From: Catenulispora sp. EB89
GTDB taxonomy: Bacteria > Actinomycetota > Actinomycetes > Streptomycetales > Catenulisporaceae
Direction: 5' to 3'
Length of the DNA stretch: 64,000 nt
Assembly (NCBI RefSeq): GCF_041261445.1
Contig: NZ_JBGCCU010000038.1
Span: 1 to 64,000 of the forward strand
The position numbers and the translations under genes are program-made. The number at the start of each line of letters is the position of its first letter. Position 1 is the stretch's first letter. This document shows, piece by piece, positions 34,787 to 44,683 of the stretch. The notes beneath the pieces are model-generated. The model saw nothing but the letters and a program-made list of their open reading frames with translations, searched no databases and had not been told where the DNA came from.

Positions 34787-37171
34787 ATGACCTCCATCAG
34801 CCGACGCGCCGTGCTCGCCGCTACCGCCGGGGCCGGTGCGTCCACCATCGCCGGCGTCACCTTCGCCTCTCCTGCTTCCGCAGCCGCCGACTGCCGGCCC
34901 GGGACCTCCGGGACCGGAGTCCGCTGGCCGGACGTGCAGCGCCAACTGGCCGCGGTGAACCCGCGGGTGAGCGCGCCGATCCAGAAGGTCGTCACGAACA
35001 AGTACTCGCCGGGCATGCTGCTGGGCAACGGCGACATCGGCGTGGTCGTCGGCGACTCCTCGGCCGCGCAGCAGACCTTCCACTTCGGCAAGAGCGACTT
35101 CTGGGGCAACAACCGCAAGACCACGAGCCCGCTCGTCTGGCAGAACTCGATCCTGCCGGTCGGCGCGCTCACCGTCTCGGTGCCCGGCGCCGCCGCGGCG
35201 GCCACCGGCTACTTGATGGTCACCGACATCGCCACCGCGCAGGTCACGTCGGTGCTGCCGCTCACGAACGGCACGCTGACCCTCACCTCCTGGACCGCCG
35301 ACGACGACAACGTCCTGATCACCGAGATCTCCTCGGCGCACGGCGACCCCGACCTGACGCTGAGCGCCGGCGTGGTGCTGCCGGACGATCCGGCCTACCC
35401 CTCGGCGGCCGGCGCCACGGGAAACGCCCTGTGGCTGACGCGGCAGAACAACGCGGTCGGCTACGGCGACGTCAGCTACAAGGCGTCAGTCGCCTCGGCC
35501 ACGGTCGTCATGAACCGCTCGTTCGCTGCCACCAGCTCGACGACCACGACCACGACCGCGAACGGCACCTTCGTCCTTCCCGGCGGCGGCAAAGCGGTCC
35601 TGCTGACCGCATTCCGCTCGCACGGCCAGGACCTCTCCGACCCGAGCCCCGCGCCGACCCCGGACGACCTCCGCGACCAGGCGATAGCAGCCGCGACGGC
35701 GATCAGCGAACGCCGGCTGCGCGAAGTACGCGCCGAGCACCATGCTTTCTGGACCGACTTCTGGACCCGTTCCAGCGTCGTGCTCGGCGACTCGCAGCTG
35801 GAAGCCTTCTATTTCAACGCGCAGTACGTCCTGGGCAGCGCCACCCGAGTCGGCGTCCACAACCCGCCGTCGCTGTGGGCCGCCTGGACCACCAACGACA
35901 CCCCGAACTGGGGCGGCCGCTACTTCCTGAACTACAACGAGGAAGCCCTCTACTACGGCGCCTTCTCCTCGAACCACGCCGACCTGTCCGAGCCCTACCG
36001 GCGGATGATCCTCAACGAGGTCGCCTGGCAGCGGAACACGACTCACGGCGCCGGGTATCAGGGCACAGCGTTCCAGCGCAGCCTGCCGCCGTTCCACCTC
36101 TACCAGACGCCTCCGGCGCCGGTCCCGGTCGCGGCGGCCAAGGACTACAAGAAGCTCCCCGCCGACCAGAAGTCCAACGGCACGTTCGGCGCGCTCCCGC
36201 TGATCTGGCACTGGGAGTACACCCGCGACCGGGCCTACCTCCGCGACGAGCTCTACCCGCTGCTGAAGGAACTCGACGCGTTCTGGCGCGACTTCGCGGT
36301 GTGGGACGGCACGCGTTGGGTCTTCCAGCACACCTCCGCGCATGAAGGCGGCGACGACACCAACCCCAACCTGGACCTCGGCTTCGCGCGCAAGGTCGTC
36401 AACACCCTGCTGGACACCTCCGTCGTCCTCGGCGTCGATGCCGACCTGCGTCCGGTCTGGCGGGACTTCCTCGCCAAACTGAGCGCCTACCCGACCGGCA
36501 CGTACAACGGCGTCACGGTCTTCTACACCGGCGAGGTCATCAACAACCCGGGCGTGCCGGACACGTTCGAGCCCGGCAACCAGCCGATCAACATGGAAGG
36601 CGTCATCTTCCCCGGCGAGCAGTGCTCCATCGGCGGCGACCCGATGCTGCTCCAGTACGCCGTCAATTCCCTGACACAGATGAACTCCTGGGGCGTGACC
36701 CCCGGCGGCAACTCCAACAACGGCTTCTGCAAGGAGTTCGTCATCGCCGCGCGCGTCGGCTGGCCGGTCGAGGACCTGCTGCAGAAGCTCAAGGCGTCCA
36801 TCGCCTACCTGTGGCGGCCCACCAACAACACGGTCTTCCAGGGCGGCGGCGGGATCGAGACCACCGGCACCACCGAGGCGCTGAACTCGATGCTGCTGCA
36901 GAGCGAGGACGGCGTGATCCGGGTCTTCCCGTGCTGGCCCGCGGCCCGCGACGCGTCGTTCACGCTGTTGGCCAAGGGCGGGTTCCTGGTCAGTGCCGAG
37001 CAGCGCGGGGGAGTGGTCGAGCACATCCGGCTGCACAGCCAGGCCGGCGGCGACGTCACGCTCCAGCTGCCGTGGAAGTCCGGATCGGGCGGACGGGTCA
37101 CGTTCCGCACCGTTGCCGGCCGCACCTACAACATCACTCCGAAGGGAAGGTGGGACGAAGATGCGCAGTGA
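34787..37171 (+). CDS. Tat-exported GH95-like glycosidase, first tandem copy
   Basis: 794 residues. A twin-arginine leader (SRRAVLAATAGAGAST) precedes a large (alpha/alpha)6-barrel glycosidase with an N-terminal beta-sandwich (about 45-290). RYFLNYNEEALYYGAFSSNH (about 383) matches the GH95 region that holds two substrate-binding asparagines; QHTSAHEGGDDTNPNLDLGF and FPGEQCSIGGD follow. GH95 enzymes cut terminal alpha-L-fucose or alpha-L-galactose. The match is remote, so specificity is open. The start follows GAAGGGAGAAC. It overlaps the second copy by 11 bases. Confidence 0.76.
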   Translation: MTSISRRAVLAATAGAGASTIAGVTFASPASAAADCRPGTSGTGVRWPDVQRQLAAVNPRVSAPIQKVVTNKYSPGMLLGNGDIGVVVGDSSAAQQTFHFGKSDFWGNNRKTTSPLVWQNSILPVGALTVSVPGAAAAATGYLMVTDIATAQVTSVLPLTNGTLTLTSWTADDDNVLITEISSAHGDPDLTLSAGVVLPDDPAYPSAAGATGNALWLTRQNNAVGYGDVSYKASVASATVVMNRSFAATSSTTTTTTANGTFVLPGGGKAVLLTAFRSHGQDLSDPSPAPTPDDLRDQAIAAATAISERRLREVRAEHHAFWTDFWTRSSVVLGDSQLEAFYFNAQYVLGSATRVGVHNPPSLWAAWTTNDTPNWGGRYFLNYNEEALYYGAFSSNHADLSEPYRRMILNEVAWQRNTTHGAGYQGTAFQRSLPPFHLYQTPPAPVPVAAAKDYKKLPADQKSNGTFGALPLIWHWEYTRDRAYLRDELYPLLKELDAFWRDFAVWDGTRWVFQHTSAHEGGDDTNPNLDLGFARKVVNTLLDTSVVLGVDADLRPVWRDFLAKLSAYPTGTYNGVTVFYTGEVINNPGVPDTFEPGNQPINMEGVIFPGEQCSIGGDPMLLQYAVNSLTQMNSWGVTPGGNSNNGFCKEFVIAARVGWPVEDLLQKLKASIAYLWRPTNNTVFQGGGGIETTGTTEALNSMLLQSEDGVIRVFPCWPAARDASFTLLAKGGFLVSAEQRGGVVEHIRLHSQAGGDVTLQLPWKSGSGGRVTFRTVAGRTYNITPKGRWDEDAQ

Positions 37172-39614
37172 CAAGTACCCGCTCGTCGGTCGGCGCGCGG
37201 TGCTCGGGGGTGCGGCGGCCGGAGTCGGCGCGGTCCTGGTCGGGGCCGGCGCCGAAGTGGCGCGCGCGACCGGCTCTCGCGCCGGCGCCGAGGCCGCCGC
37301 CACGGCCGCCACGGCCGCCGCGACCGCCACCGGCATCAGCTGGCCCGCCGTCCAGGCCCAGCTCGCCGCCGTGAACCCGCACGTCACCAAGCCGATATCG
37401 GGCGTCGTCACGAGCAAGTACACGCCGGGCATGCTGCTGGGCAACGGTGATCTCGGCGTGGTCGTCGGCGACTCCTCGGCGACCCAGCAGACCTTCTCCT
37501 TCGGCAAGAGCGACTTCTGGGGCAGCGACCGCAAGACGACGAGCCCGCTCGTCTGGCAGCCGTCGATCCTGCCGGTCGGGAAGCTGACCGTGGCGGCGTC
37601 CGGCGCGAGCGCGGCGTCCAGCGGCTACTCGATGACCACGGATCTGGCCGGGGCGACGGTCACGAGCGTGCTCGCGCTGTCGAACGCCACGGTCACGCTG
37701 AAGTCGTGGACCGCCGACAACGACAACGTCCTGATCACCCAGCTGTCGTCCAAGGCGGGCAGCTCGTCGGTCAGCCTGACGGCGACCGTCACGCTGCCGG
37801 TCGACTCGGCCTTTCCGTCCGGCGCGGGCGCGCTCAACGGCACCCAGCTGTGGCTGACCCGGCAGAACAACACCTCCGGCAACGGCAACGTCAGCATGCA
37901 GGCCACCGCGGCCTCCGCGACGCAGCTCGTGGGTGCCAAGTTCACCAAGACCAGCACCTCGAAGACGTCCTCGCAGACCTCTGCGACCGGCACCTTCACC
38001 CTCGCCGGCGGAGCGACGGCCACGCTCGTGACCGCCTTCCGCTCGCACGCGCAGGACGTCTCCGACTCGTCCACCGCGCCGACGCCGACGCAGCTGCGCG
38101 ACCAAGCGGTCACCGCCTCCACGGCCATCGACGCGACGTGGATCACCGGCGCCGCGAGCACGCACGCGGCGTTCTGGCAGGACTTCTGGACACGTTCCAG
38201 CATCGTCGTCGGCGATTCGCAGCTGGAAGCCTTCTATTTCAACGCGCAGTACGTCCTGGGCAGCGCGACCCGATCCGGCGTGCACAACCCGCCGTCGCTC
38301 TGGGCCCAGTGGCTCACCAACGACACCCCGAGCTGGGGTGGCCGCTACTTCCTGAACTACAACCAGGAAGCCCTGTACTACGGCGCCTTCTCCTCGAACC
38401 ACGCCGAACTCTCCGAGCCCTACCGCCGCCTGATCTACAACGAAGTCCCCTGGCAGCGGAACACGACGCACGGCGCGGGATATCAGGGCACGGCGTTCCA
38501 ACGCAGCATGACTCCGTTCCACCTGTACGAGACCCAGCCCTCGACAGTCCCGGTCGCGTCCAAGAAGGACTACACGAAGCTGCCCGCCGACCAGAAGTCC
38601 AACGGCACCTTCGCGGCGTTGCCGCTGATCTGGCACTGGGAGTACACCCGCGACACCACCTACCTCCAGACCCAGCTGTATCCGCTGCTGAAGGAGCTGG
38701 ACGCGTTCTGGCGCGACTTCGCGGTCTTCGACGGCAAGCGCTACGTGTTCCAGCACTCGTCGGCCCACGAAGGCGGCGACGACACCAACCCGAACCTGGA
38801 CCTCGGGTTCGCGCGCAAGGTCATCAACACCCTGCTGGAGACCTCGGCGATCCTCGGCGTGGACGCGAACATGCAGTCCACCTGGCAGAGCTTCCTGGCC
38901 AAGCTCAGCGCCTATCCGACCGGGACCTACAACGGCGTCACGGTCTTCTACACCGCCGAGGTCATCAACAACCCGAGCCTGCCGGACAAGTTCGAACCCG
39001 GGAACCAGCCGATCAACATGGAAGGCGTGATCTTCCCCGGCGAGCAGTGCTCGATCGGCGGGGACGCCACCCTCCTGCAGTACGCGATCAATTCCCTGAC
39101 CCAGATGAACTCCTGGGGCGTCACGTCGGGAGGCAACTCCAACAACGGCTTCTGCAAGGAGTTCACCATCGCGGCCCGCGTCGGCTGGCCGGCCGAGGAC
39201 CTGGTGCAGAAGGTCAAGGCCTCGATCGCGCACCTGTGGCGGTCGAGCAACGACACCGACTTCCAGGGCGGCGGCGGCATCGAGACGTCCGGGACGATCG
39301 AGACGCTGAACTCGATGCTGATGCAGAGCGAGGCCGGCGCGATCCGGGTCTTCCCGTGCTGGCCGACCGCGCGCGACGCGTCGTTCACGCTGCTGGCCAA
39401 GGGCGCGTTCCTGGTGAGCAGCGCGATCAGCGGCGGCACGGTGGCCTCGGTCGGCATCACCAGCCAGACCGGCGGGAGCGCGACGCTGGTGCTTCCGTGG
39501 AACACCGGCTCGGCGACCGTCACCGCGAACGGATCCTCTGTCCCCGTCACGGTCTCCGGTGGTCGGGCCACATTCGCCACCACGGCGGGCACCACGTACA
39601 AGGTCACCCCATGA
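37161..39614 (+). CDS. Tat-exported GH95-like glycosidase, second tandem copy
   Basis: 817 residues, a clear paralogue of the gene just upstream. The two share nearly all of QLEAFYFNAQYVLGSATR, WQRNTTHGAGYQGTAFQRS and SNNGFCKEF. It keeps its own twin-arginine leader (GRRAVLGGAAAG), followed by an Ala/Thr-rich linker. The C terminus has an extra beta-domain end (NTGSATVTANGSSVPVTVSG). Retaining both copies in one operon suggests different linkages or chain positions in the same glycan (inference). It overlaps the upstream gene by 11 bases and the next by ATGA (39611-39614). Confidence 0.76.
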   Translation: MRSDKYPLVGRRAVLGGAAAGVGAVLVGAGAEVARATGSRAGAEAAATAATAAATATGISWPAVQAQLAAVNPHVTKPISGVVTSKYTPGMLLGNGDLGVVVGDSSATQQTFSFGKSDFWGSDRKTTSPLVWQPSILPVGKLTVAASGASAASSGYSMTTDLAGATVTSVLALSNATVTLKSWTADNDNVLITQLSSKAGSSSVSLTATVTLPVDSAFPSGAGALNGTQLWLTRQNNTSGNGNVSMQATAASATQLVGAKFTKTSTSKTSSQTSATGTFTLAGGATATLVTAFRSHAQDVSDSSTAPTPTQLRDQAVTASTAIDATWITGAASTHAAFWQDFWTRSSIVVGDSQLEAFYFNAQYVLGSATRSGVHNPPSLWAQWLTNDTPSWGGRYFLNYNQEALYYGAFSSNHAELSEPYRRLIYNEVPWQRNTTHGAGYQGTAFQRSMTPFHLYETQPSTVPVASKKDYTKLPADQKSNGTFAALPLIWHWEYTRDTTYLQTQLYPLLKELDAFWRDFAVFDGKRYVFQHSSAHEGGDDTNPNLDLGFARKVINTLLETSAILGVDANMQSTWQSFLAKLSAYPTGTYNGVTVFYTAEVINNPSLPDKFEPGNQPINMEGVIFPGEQCSIGGDATLLQYAINSLTQMNSWGVTSGGNSNNGFCKEFTIAARVGWPAEDLVQKVKASIAHLWRSSNDTDFQGGGGIETSGTIETLNSMLMQSEAGAIRVFPCWPTARDASFTLLAKGAFLVSSAISGGTVASVGITSQTGGSATLVLPWNTGSATVTANGSSVPVTVSGGRATFATTAGTTYKVTP

Positions 39615-40558
39615 CAGCACTGCAAGGCTCGTTACCAGGCACACCGCACGGTTCGCCGCAGTCTGCACGGAAGTCCGCACGGAACCGGCGCGCGAACCTG
39701 GGGTACTTCCTCGGGTTCGGCGCGCCGGGGCTCCTGTTCTACGCGTGCTTCGTGTTCGCGCCACTGGTGCTGAGCGTCGGCTACAGCTTCACCAACGCCG
39801 ACGCGTTCCTGCCCCACACGAAGTTCACCGGCCTGCACAACTACGTGAAGCTGCTCGGCGATCCGGACTTCCGGATGCAGCTGCGGGTCACCACGATCCT
39901 GACGCTGATCATCGTGATCGTGCCGAACGTCGCGGGCCTGGCGATCGCCGTGCTGCTGAACCGCAACGGCCGGCTCTACCGCGCGCTGCGGACGGTGTTC
40001 TTCGTACCGGTCGTGCTGAGCTCCGTGGTGGTGTCGGTGGTGTGGCAGGCCATGCTCACCGACGGCGGGCTGCTCGACACGGTGCTGGGCTCGATGGGGG
40101 TCCAGCATCCGCCGGGCTGGCTGTCCGACCCGTCGATCGCGCTGTACTCGGTGGGGTCGATCGCGAGCTGGCAGCTGCTGGGCTTCTGCACCGTCGTGTA
40201 CCTCGCCGGGCTGCAAGGCGTGCCGGACGAACTGCTGGAGGCGGCGGCGATCGACGGGGCCGGCCGCTGGACCCGGTTCCGGCGGGTCACCTGGCCGATG
40301 CTGGCGCCGGCCCTGACCATCAATACCGTGATGCTGCTGATCACCGGCTTCAAGACCTACGACTACATCCAGGTGATCACGCACGGCGGCCCCGGGACCG
40401 GGACCACGGCGACGGTCGCGTACGGCGTGATCCAGACCGGGTTCACCGAGAACAAGACCGGGATGGCCTCGGCGATGGCGGTGCTGATGCTGCTCGTCGT
40501 CGCGGTGGTGTCGAGCGTGGCGCTGCGGCTTCTGCAACGTCGGGAGGTGGAGCTGTGA
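39611..40558 (+). CDS. Sugar ABC transporter permease, MalF/UgpA type
   Basis: 315 residues with six membrane spans after a basic cytoplasmic N terminus (ARKSARNRRANLG). The EAA loop contacting the ATPase reads ELLEAAAIDGAGRWTRFRRV. It pairs with the next gene to form the import channel for the SBP at 31666. There is no ATPase gene in the locus; actinomycetes commonly share one MsiK-type ATPase among several sugar systems, so that is the expected partner. It is coupled on both sides by ATGA and GTGA overlaps. Confidence 0.93.
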   Translation: MTALQGSLPGTPHGSPQSARKSARNRRANLGYFLGFGAPGLLFYACFVFAPLVLSVGYSFTNADAFLPHTKFTGLHNYVKLLGDPDFRMQLRVTTILTLIIVIVPNVAGLAIAVLLNRNGRLYRALRTVFFVPVVLSSVVVSVVWQAMLTDGGLLDTVLGSMGVQHPPGWLSDPSIALYSVGSIASWQLLGFCTVVYLAGLQGVPDELLEAAAIDGAGRWTRFRRVTWPMLAPALTINTVMLLITGFKTYDYIQVITHGGPGTGTTATVAYGVIQTGFTENKTGMASAMAVLMLLVVAVVSSVALRLLQRREVEL

Positions 40559-41439
40559 CGGCGGTGGTCGAGAAAGCAGAGCGCACTGTGCGGGAGGCCT
40601 CCGCCCGCCGCGACGAGTCCCGCGCGCCGTGGGTGCGGCCGCTGGTCGCGCTGGTCGTCACGGCGGTGTTCGCGGTGCCGCTGTACCTGGTCGTGGTGAA
40701 CGTGTTCAAGCCCGGCGGCCACATCACCGGCTCCCCGGCGTCGGTGCCGTGGCCGCCGACCCTGGACAACCTGAAGGCGGCGCTGGACCGGCCGGACAAC
40801 CTCTACTGGGACGGCCTGGTCAACAGCGCCGAGATCACCACGGTCTCGATCGTCGTGCTCGCCGTCCTGTCCGCGATGCTCGGCCACTACCTGGCCCGCA
40901 CCCGGAGCCGGTTCGCCCGCGTGACACTGCTGGTGCTGCTGGCCGGGCTGATGGTCCCGCCGCAGGTGATCCTGGTCCCGGTGGTGCGGATCCTGCGGCT
41001 GACCCACCTGATGACGACGCTGACCGGGATGGTCGCGTTCAACGTCGGGTACTACATCCCCTTCGGCGTGTTCGTGTTCGCCGGCTTCATCCGCTCGATC
41101 CCGATCGAGCTGGAGGAGGCCGCCGCGCTGGACGGCGCCGGACGCTGGCGCACGTTCTGGACCGTCGTCTTCCCGCTGCTGCGGCCGGCGACGGCGAGCG
41201 TGCTGATCTTCCTCGGGGTGTGGATCTGGAACGACTTCCTGGATCCGCTGATCATCCTCGGGCCGGTCGGCGGGACCACGGTCACCGTCGGCGTCTACCG
41301 GGCCCTCGGCGAGCACCAGTCGAACTACGGCCAGCTGTTCGGCCTGATGTTCCTGGCGGCGCTGCCGGTGGTCGTCTTCTACTTCCTGTTGCAGAAGCAC
41401 TTCGTCAAGGGCCTGACCGGCGGCGCGGTCAAGGGCTGA
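40555..41439 (+). CDS. Sugar ABC transporter permease, MalG/UgpE type
   Basis: 294 residues from GTG 40555 with CGGGAGG upstream. Six spans, the large loop after span 1 (FKPGGHITGSPASVPWPPTL) and the EAA loop ELEEAAALDGAGRWRTFWTV are typical of the second permease of carbohydrate importers. It forms a heterodimer with the preceding MalF-type protein. Confidence 0.93.
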   Translation: MTAVVEKAERTVREASARRDESRAPWVRPLVALVVTAVFAVPLYLVVVNVFKPGGHITGSPASVPWPPTLDNLKAALDRPDNLYWDGLVNSAEITTVSIVVLAVLSAMLGHYLARTRSRFARVTLLVLLAGLMVPPQVILVPVVRILRLTHLMTTLTGMVAFNVGYYIPFGVFVFAGFIRSIPIELEEAAALDGAGRWRTFWTVVFPLLRPATASVLIFLGVWIWNDFLDPLIILGPVGGTTVTVGVYRALGEHQSNYGQLFGLMFLAALPVVVFYFLLQKHFVKGLTGGAVKG

Positions 41440-41448
41440 AAGGGAATC

Positions 41449-43641
41449 ATGACGCTCATTCGGTCGATTCCCGGGGCTCGGGCCTGGGTGGTGACCGCCG
41501 GCCGGTCGTGCGCGGTGCTGCGGTTGGACGACCGCGACCGGCTGCTGTCGGCGCATTGGGGACGCGAGTTGGGGCTGGAGCAGGCCGCGGCGTTGGTCGG
41601 GGTCTCGGTTCCGGTGCCCGCCGGCGCGGCGGCGCCCGGGTTCGGGGCCGTCGGGCACGGCGGCGCCTGGCCCTTCGAGGAGGACGTGGAGGGACCGCTG
41701 GAACTGGCGGTCGGCGCGGCGTTCCAGTTCGGGCACGCTCAGCTGGCGGTACGTTTCGCGGACGGGACGCGGGAACTGGAGTTGGAGTTCGTCTCGGCGC
41801 TCATTGAGAACTCTGATACCCCTGATACCGAGGACACGGCCGAGCTCGTCCTGAGCTTCGCCGACCGTCACTATCCACTGGCTGTGGAAAGCCGGCACCG
41901 GGTTCGCAGGGGCAGCCCGGTGATCGAGCGGCGGCTGGTCCTGCGGCACACGGGATCGGCGGGTGAGGAGCCCATCAGCATCCTGAGAGCCGACTCCGCG
42001 TCGTGGACGCTGCCGCCGCTGGCCGACTACCGGCTGAGCCAGGTGCGCGGCCGGTGGGCCGCCGAAACCCGGCTGCACCGGTCCTCGCCTCCGTTCGGCG
42101 AAACGCTGCTCACCAGCCGTCGCGGCATCACCGGCCACCACGCGAACCCCTGGGTCATGGTCGACGACGGCACCGCCGGCGCGACACACGGCCAGGTCTT
42201 CGGATGCGCGCTGGCCTGGAGCGGCAGCTGGCAGCTCACGGTCGAGCGCACCTCCGCCGACCGGACCGTCGTCGCGGCGGGCTTCGGGCCCGACGGCGCG
42301 GTGTGGCCGCTGGCCCCCGGCGCGGCGCTGACCACGCCGGTCAGCGCGGGGATCTGGACCGACGGCGGCTTCGACGCGGCCTCGCAGGCCTGGCACACGT
42401 ACGTGCTGGACCACGTGCTGCCGCATCCGGAAGAGCTGCGGCCGGTCGTCTACAACTCGTGGGAGGCGACGGGATTCGACGTCTCCCTGGAGGGACAGCT
42501 GGCGCTGGCCCGGCAGGCCGCGGAGATCGGCGTCGAGCTGTTCGTCATGGACGACGGCTGGTTCGGCTCCCGGACCTCGGACCGGACCGGCCTGGGGGAC
42601 TGGTGGCCCAATCCGGACCGCTTCCCCGACGGCCTCGCGCCGCTCGTCAAGGGTGTCCGCGAACTCGGGATGGACTTCGGGCTGTGGGTCGAGCCGGAGA
42701 TGGTGAATCCGGACTCCGATCTGTACCGCGAGCATCCCGACTGGGTGCTGCACCAGCCCTTTCGGCAGCGCAGCGAGCACCGCAACCAGCTGGTGCTGAA
42801 CCTGGCGCGGCCGGACGTGGCCGCCTGGGTCCACGAATGGCTGGACCGGCTGGTCGCCGAGAACGACATCGGGTTCCTGAAGTGGGACATGAACCGGCCG
42901 TTCACGGAGGTCGGATGGCCTGAGGCCGGCGCCGGCGGCGGCGATCTCGTCTGGCGGAGGTACGTCGAGAACCTGTACGCCTTGCTGGACAAGCTGCGCG
43001 CCGACCACCCGGCCCTGCGGATCGAGTCGTGCAGCGGCGGCGGCGGACGGCTCGACGCCGGGATGCTGGCGCGCGTCGACCAGGTCTGGACGTCGGACAA
43101 CACCGACGCGCTGGACCGGCTGGCGATCCAGGAGGGCTTCGCGCAGGTGTACCCGGCGCGGGTGATGTCGGCGTGGGTGACGGACTCGCCGAACCCGCAC
43201 ACCGGCCGGCGGATCCCGTTGGAGTTCCGGTTCCACGTCGCGATGTCCGGCGTGCTGGGGATCGGCGGCGACCTCGCGGAGTGGAGCGAGGAGGAACTGG
43301 CCACAGCGCGCGAGATGGTGGCCGCCTACAAGCGGATCCGTCCCGTCGTGCAGCACGGCGTGCGATACGCGCACGGCAACGCTTCCGGGGACCTGAGCGG
43401 CGCCGAGTACGTGGCCGCGGACCGTTCGGAGGCGGTGGTGTTCGTCTACCGGCGCGAGCGGCGCTTCGCGCAGATGGAGCGGCCGGTGGTGCTGCGCGGC
43501 GTCGACGCCGCCGGGCGGTACCGCGACGTCGGCAGCGGGATCGTCCACCACGGCGCGGTGTTGCTGAGCCGGGGACTGCCGATGGCGCTCGGCGGCGGGG
43601 ATCCGGTCAGCACGATGGTGCACCTGGTGCGGGAGGGATGA
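41449..43641 (+). CDS. Alpha-galactosidase, GH36
   Basis: 730 residues with no signal peptide, so intracellular. An N-terminal beta-sandwich (about 1-310) is followed by a (beta/alpha)8 barrel with FVMDDGWFGSR, the nucleophile Asp480 in LKWDMNRP, the CSGGGGR loop, and the acid/base Asp in WTSDNTD (about 550). It hydrolyses terminal alpha-galactosyl residues, and would act on oligosaccharides brought in by the upstream importer. AAGGGAATC precedes the ATG; the gap to the permease gene is 9 bases. Confidence 0.94.
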   Translation: MTLIRSIPGARAWVVTAGRSCAVLRLDDRDRLLSAHWGRELGLEQAAALVGVSVPVPAGAAAPGFGAVGHGGAWPFEEDVEGPLELAVGAAFQFGHAQLAVRFADGTRELELEFVSALIENSDTPDTEDTAELVLSFADRHYPLAVESRHRVRRGSPVIERRLVLRHTGSAGEEPISILRADSASWTLPPLADYRLSQVRGRWAAETRLHRSSPPFGETLLTSRRGITGHHANPWVMVDDGTAGATHGQVFGCALAWSGSWQLTVERTSADRTVVAAGFGPDGAVWPLAPGAALTTPVSAGIWTDGGFDAASQAWHTYVLDHVLPHPEELRPVVYNSWEATGFDVSLEGQLALARQAAEIGVELFVMDDGWFGSRTSDRTGLGDWWPNPDRFPDGLAPLVKGVRELGMDFGLWVEPEMVNPDSDLYREHPDWVLHQPFRQRSEHRNQLVLNLARPDVAAWVHEWLDRLVAENDIGFLKWDMNRPFTEVGWPEAGAGGGDLVWRRYVENLYALLDKLRADHPALRIESCSGGGGRLDAGMLARVDQVWTSDNTDALDRLAIQEGFAQVYPARVMSAWVTDSPNPHTGRRIPLEFRFHVAMSGVLGIGGDLAEWSEEELATAREMVAAYKRIRPVVQHGVRYAHGNASGDLSGAEYVAADRSEAVVFVYRRERRFAQMERPVVLRGVDAAGRYRDVGSGIVHHGAVLLSRGLPMALGGGDPVSTMVHLVREG

Positions 43642-43645
43642 GGGG

Positions 43646-44683
43646 ATGCGCGCGGTACAAGTGGTCGGATTCGGGCGGCCGGTCGAGGTCGTCGACCGGC
43701 CGGAGCCCGTGGTCGAAGGGCCGCAGGACGTGGTCGTCCGCATCGCGGGGGCGGGGATCTGCCGGACCGACCTGCACATCGTCGAGGGCGGCCTGGAAGC
43801 GGCCTTCCGGCAGCGGTTGCCGCTGACCTTGGGGCACGAGAACGCGGGCTGGGTCGAGGCCGTCGGCGGCGGGGTGTCGCACCTGGCGGTCGGCGACCCG
43901 GTGATCGTGCACCCGGCGGTCACCTGCGGGTTCTGCGACGCCTGCCGCCGCGGCGCCGACATGCACTGCGCGACCTGGCGCTTCCCCGGCGTCGACGGCT
44001 GGCCCGGCGGCTACGCGGAGCTGATGCGCACCTCGGCGCGCGCGGTGGTGAAGCTGGCACCCGAGGCGTCCCCGGCCTGCCTGGCGCCGTTCGCCGACGC
44101 GGGGCTGACGGCGATGCACGCGGTGCAGCGGCTGATGCCGTTCGCCGGCGTCGGGACGACAGTGGTCTGTCTCGGCTCCGGCGGCGTGGGGCAGATCGCG
44201 GTGCAGCTGTTGAGGATCCTGACGCCGGCCCGCGTGGTCGTCGTGGAGCCGGACGAGGCGCGCGCTCAGACCGCCCGCGAACTGGGAGCCGACCAAGTCA
44301 TCGCCCTCCCCGCCGAAGCAGCCGCCGACGCCGTCCTCGACCTGACCGCCGGCCGCGGTGCCCAGGCGGTGCTCGACCTGGTCGGCGAGGGCGACGTTCC
44401 GCAGCAGGCACTGCGGATGCTCGCGAAGGGCGCCGTCTACTCGATCGTCGGCTACGGCGGCGGTGCGCGCATCGAGCACCTGGACATGATCAACAGGGAG
44501 CTGACCATCCTTGGCAACCAGATCGGCACGCACGCGGAACTCGGCGAGCTGATGGCCCTGGCCGCCGCCGGACGCGTGACGCTGGGCACGGAGACGTTCC
44601 CGTTGGAGGCGGCGGCCGAGGCGATGGCGGCGGTGGCCGCCGGACGCGTCGGCGGCCGGGCGGTCCTGGTGCCGGGAGCCTAG
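43646..44683 (+). CDS. Zinc-dependent alcohol dehydrogenase
   Basis: 345 residues of the MDR family. Catalytic-zinc residues are Cys39 (GICRTD) and His64-Glu65 (LGHEN). The structural zinc site has Cys94, 97, 100 and 108 (CGFCDACRRGADMHC). The NAD-binding motif is CLGSGGVGQ. It may oxidise a sugar or polyol released in the pathway (inference from the operon; the sequence alone does not fix the substrate). It begins 4 bases after the alpha-galactosidase stop, within a GAGGGATGAGGGG stretch, and is the last gene of the locus. Confidence 0.9.
   Translation: MRAVQVVGFGRPVEVVDRPEPVVEGPQDVVVRIAGAGICRTDLHIVEGGLEAAFRQRLPLTLGHENAGWVEAVGGGVSHLAVGDPVIVHPAVTCGFCDACRRGADMHCATWRFPGVDGWPGGYAELMRTSARAVVKLAPEASPACLAPFADAGLTAMHAVQRLMPFAGVGTTVVCLGSGGVGQIAVQLLRILTPARVVVVEPDEARAQTARELGADQVIALPAEAAADAVLDLTAGRGAQAVLDLVGEGDVPQQALRMLAKGAVYSIVGYGGGARIEHLDMINRELTILGNQIGTHAELGELMALAAAGRVTLGTETFPLEAAAEAMAAVAAGRVGGRAVLVPGA

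Noticed and set aside
40363-43962. 1199-codon minus-strand frame opposite the permeases and alpha-galactosidase
   Set aside because: Three well-conserved genes occupy the plus strand; the frame has shadow composition.
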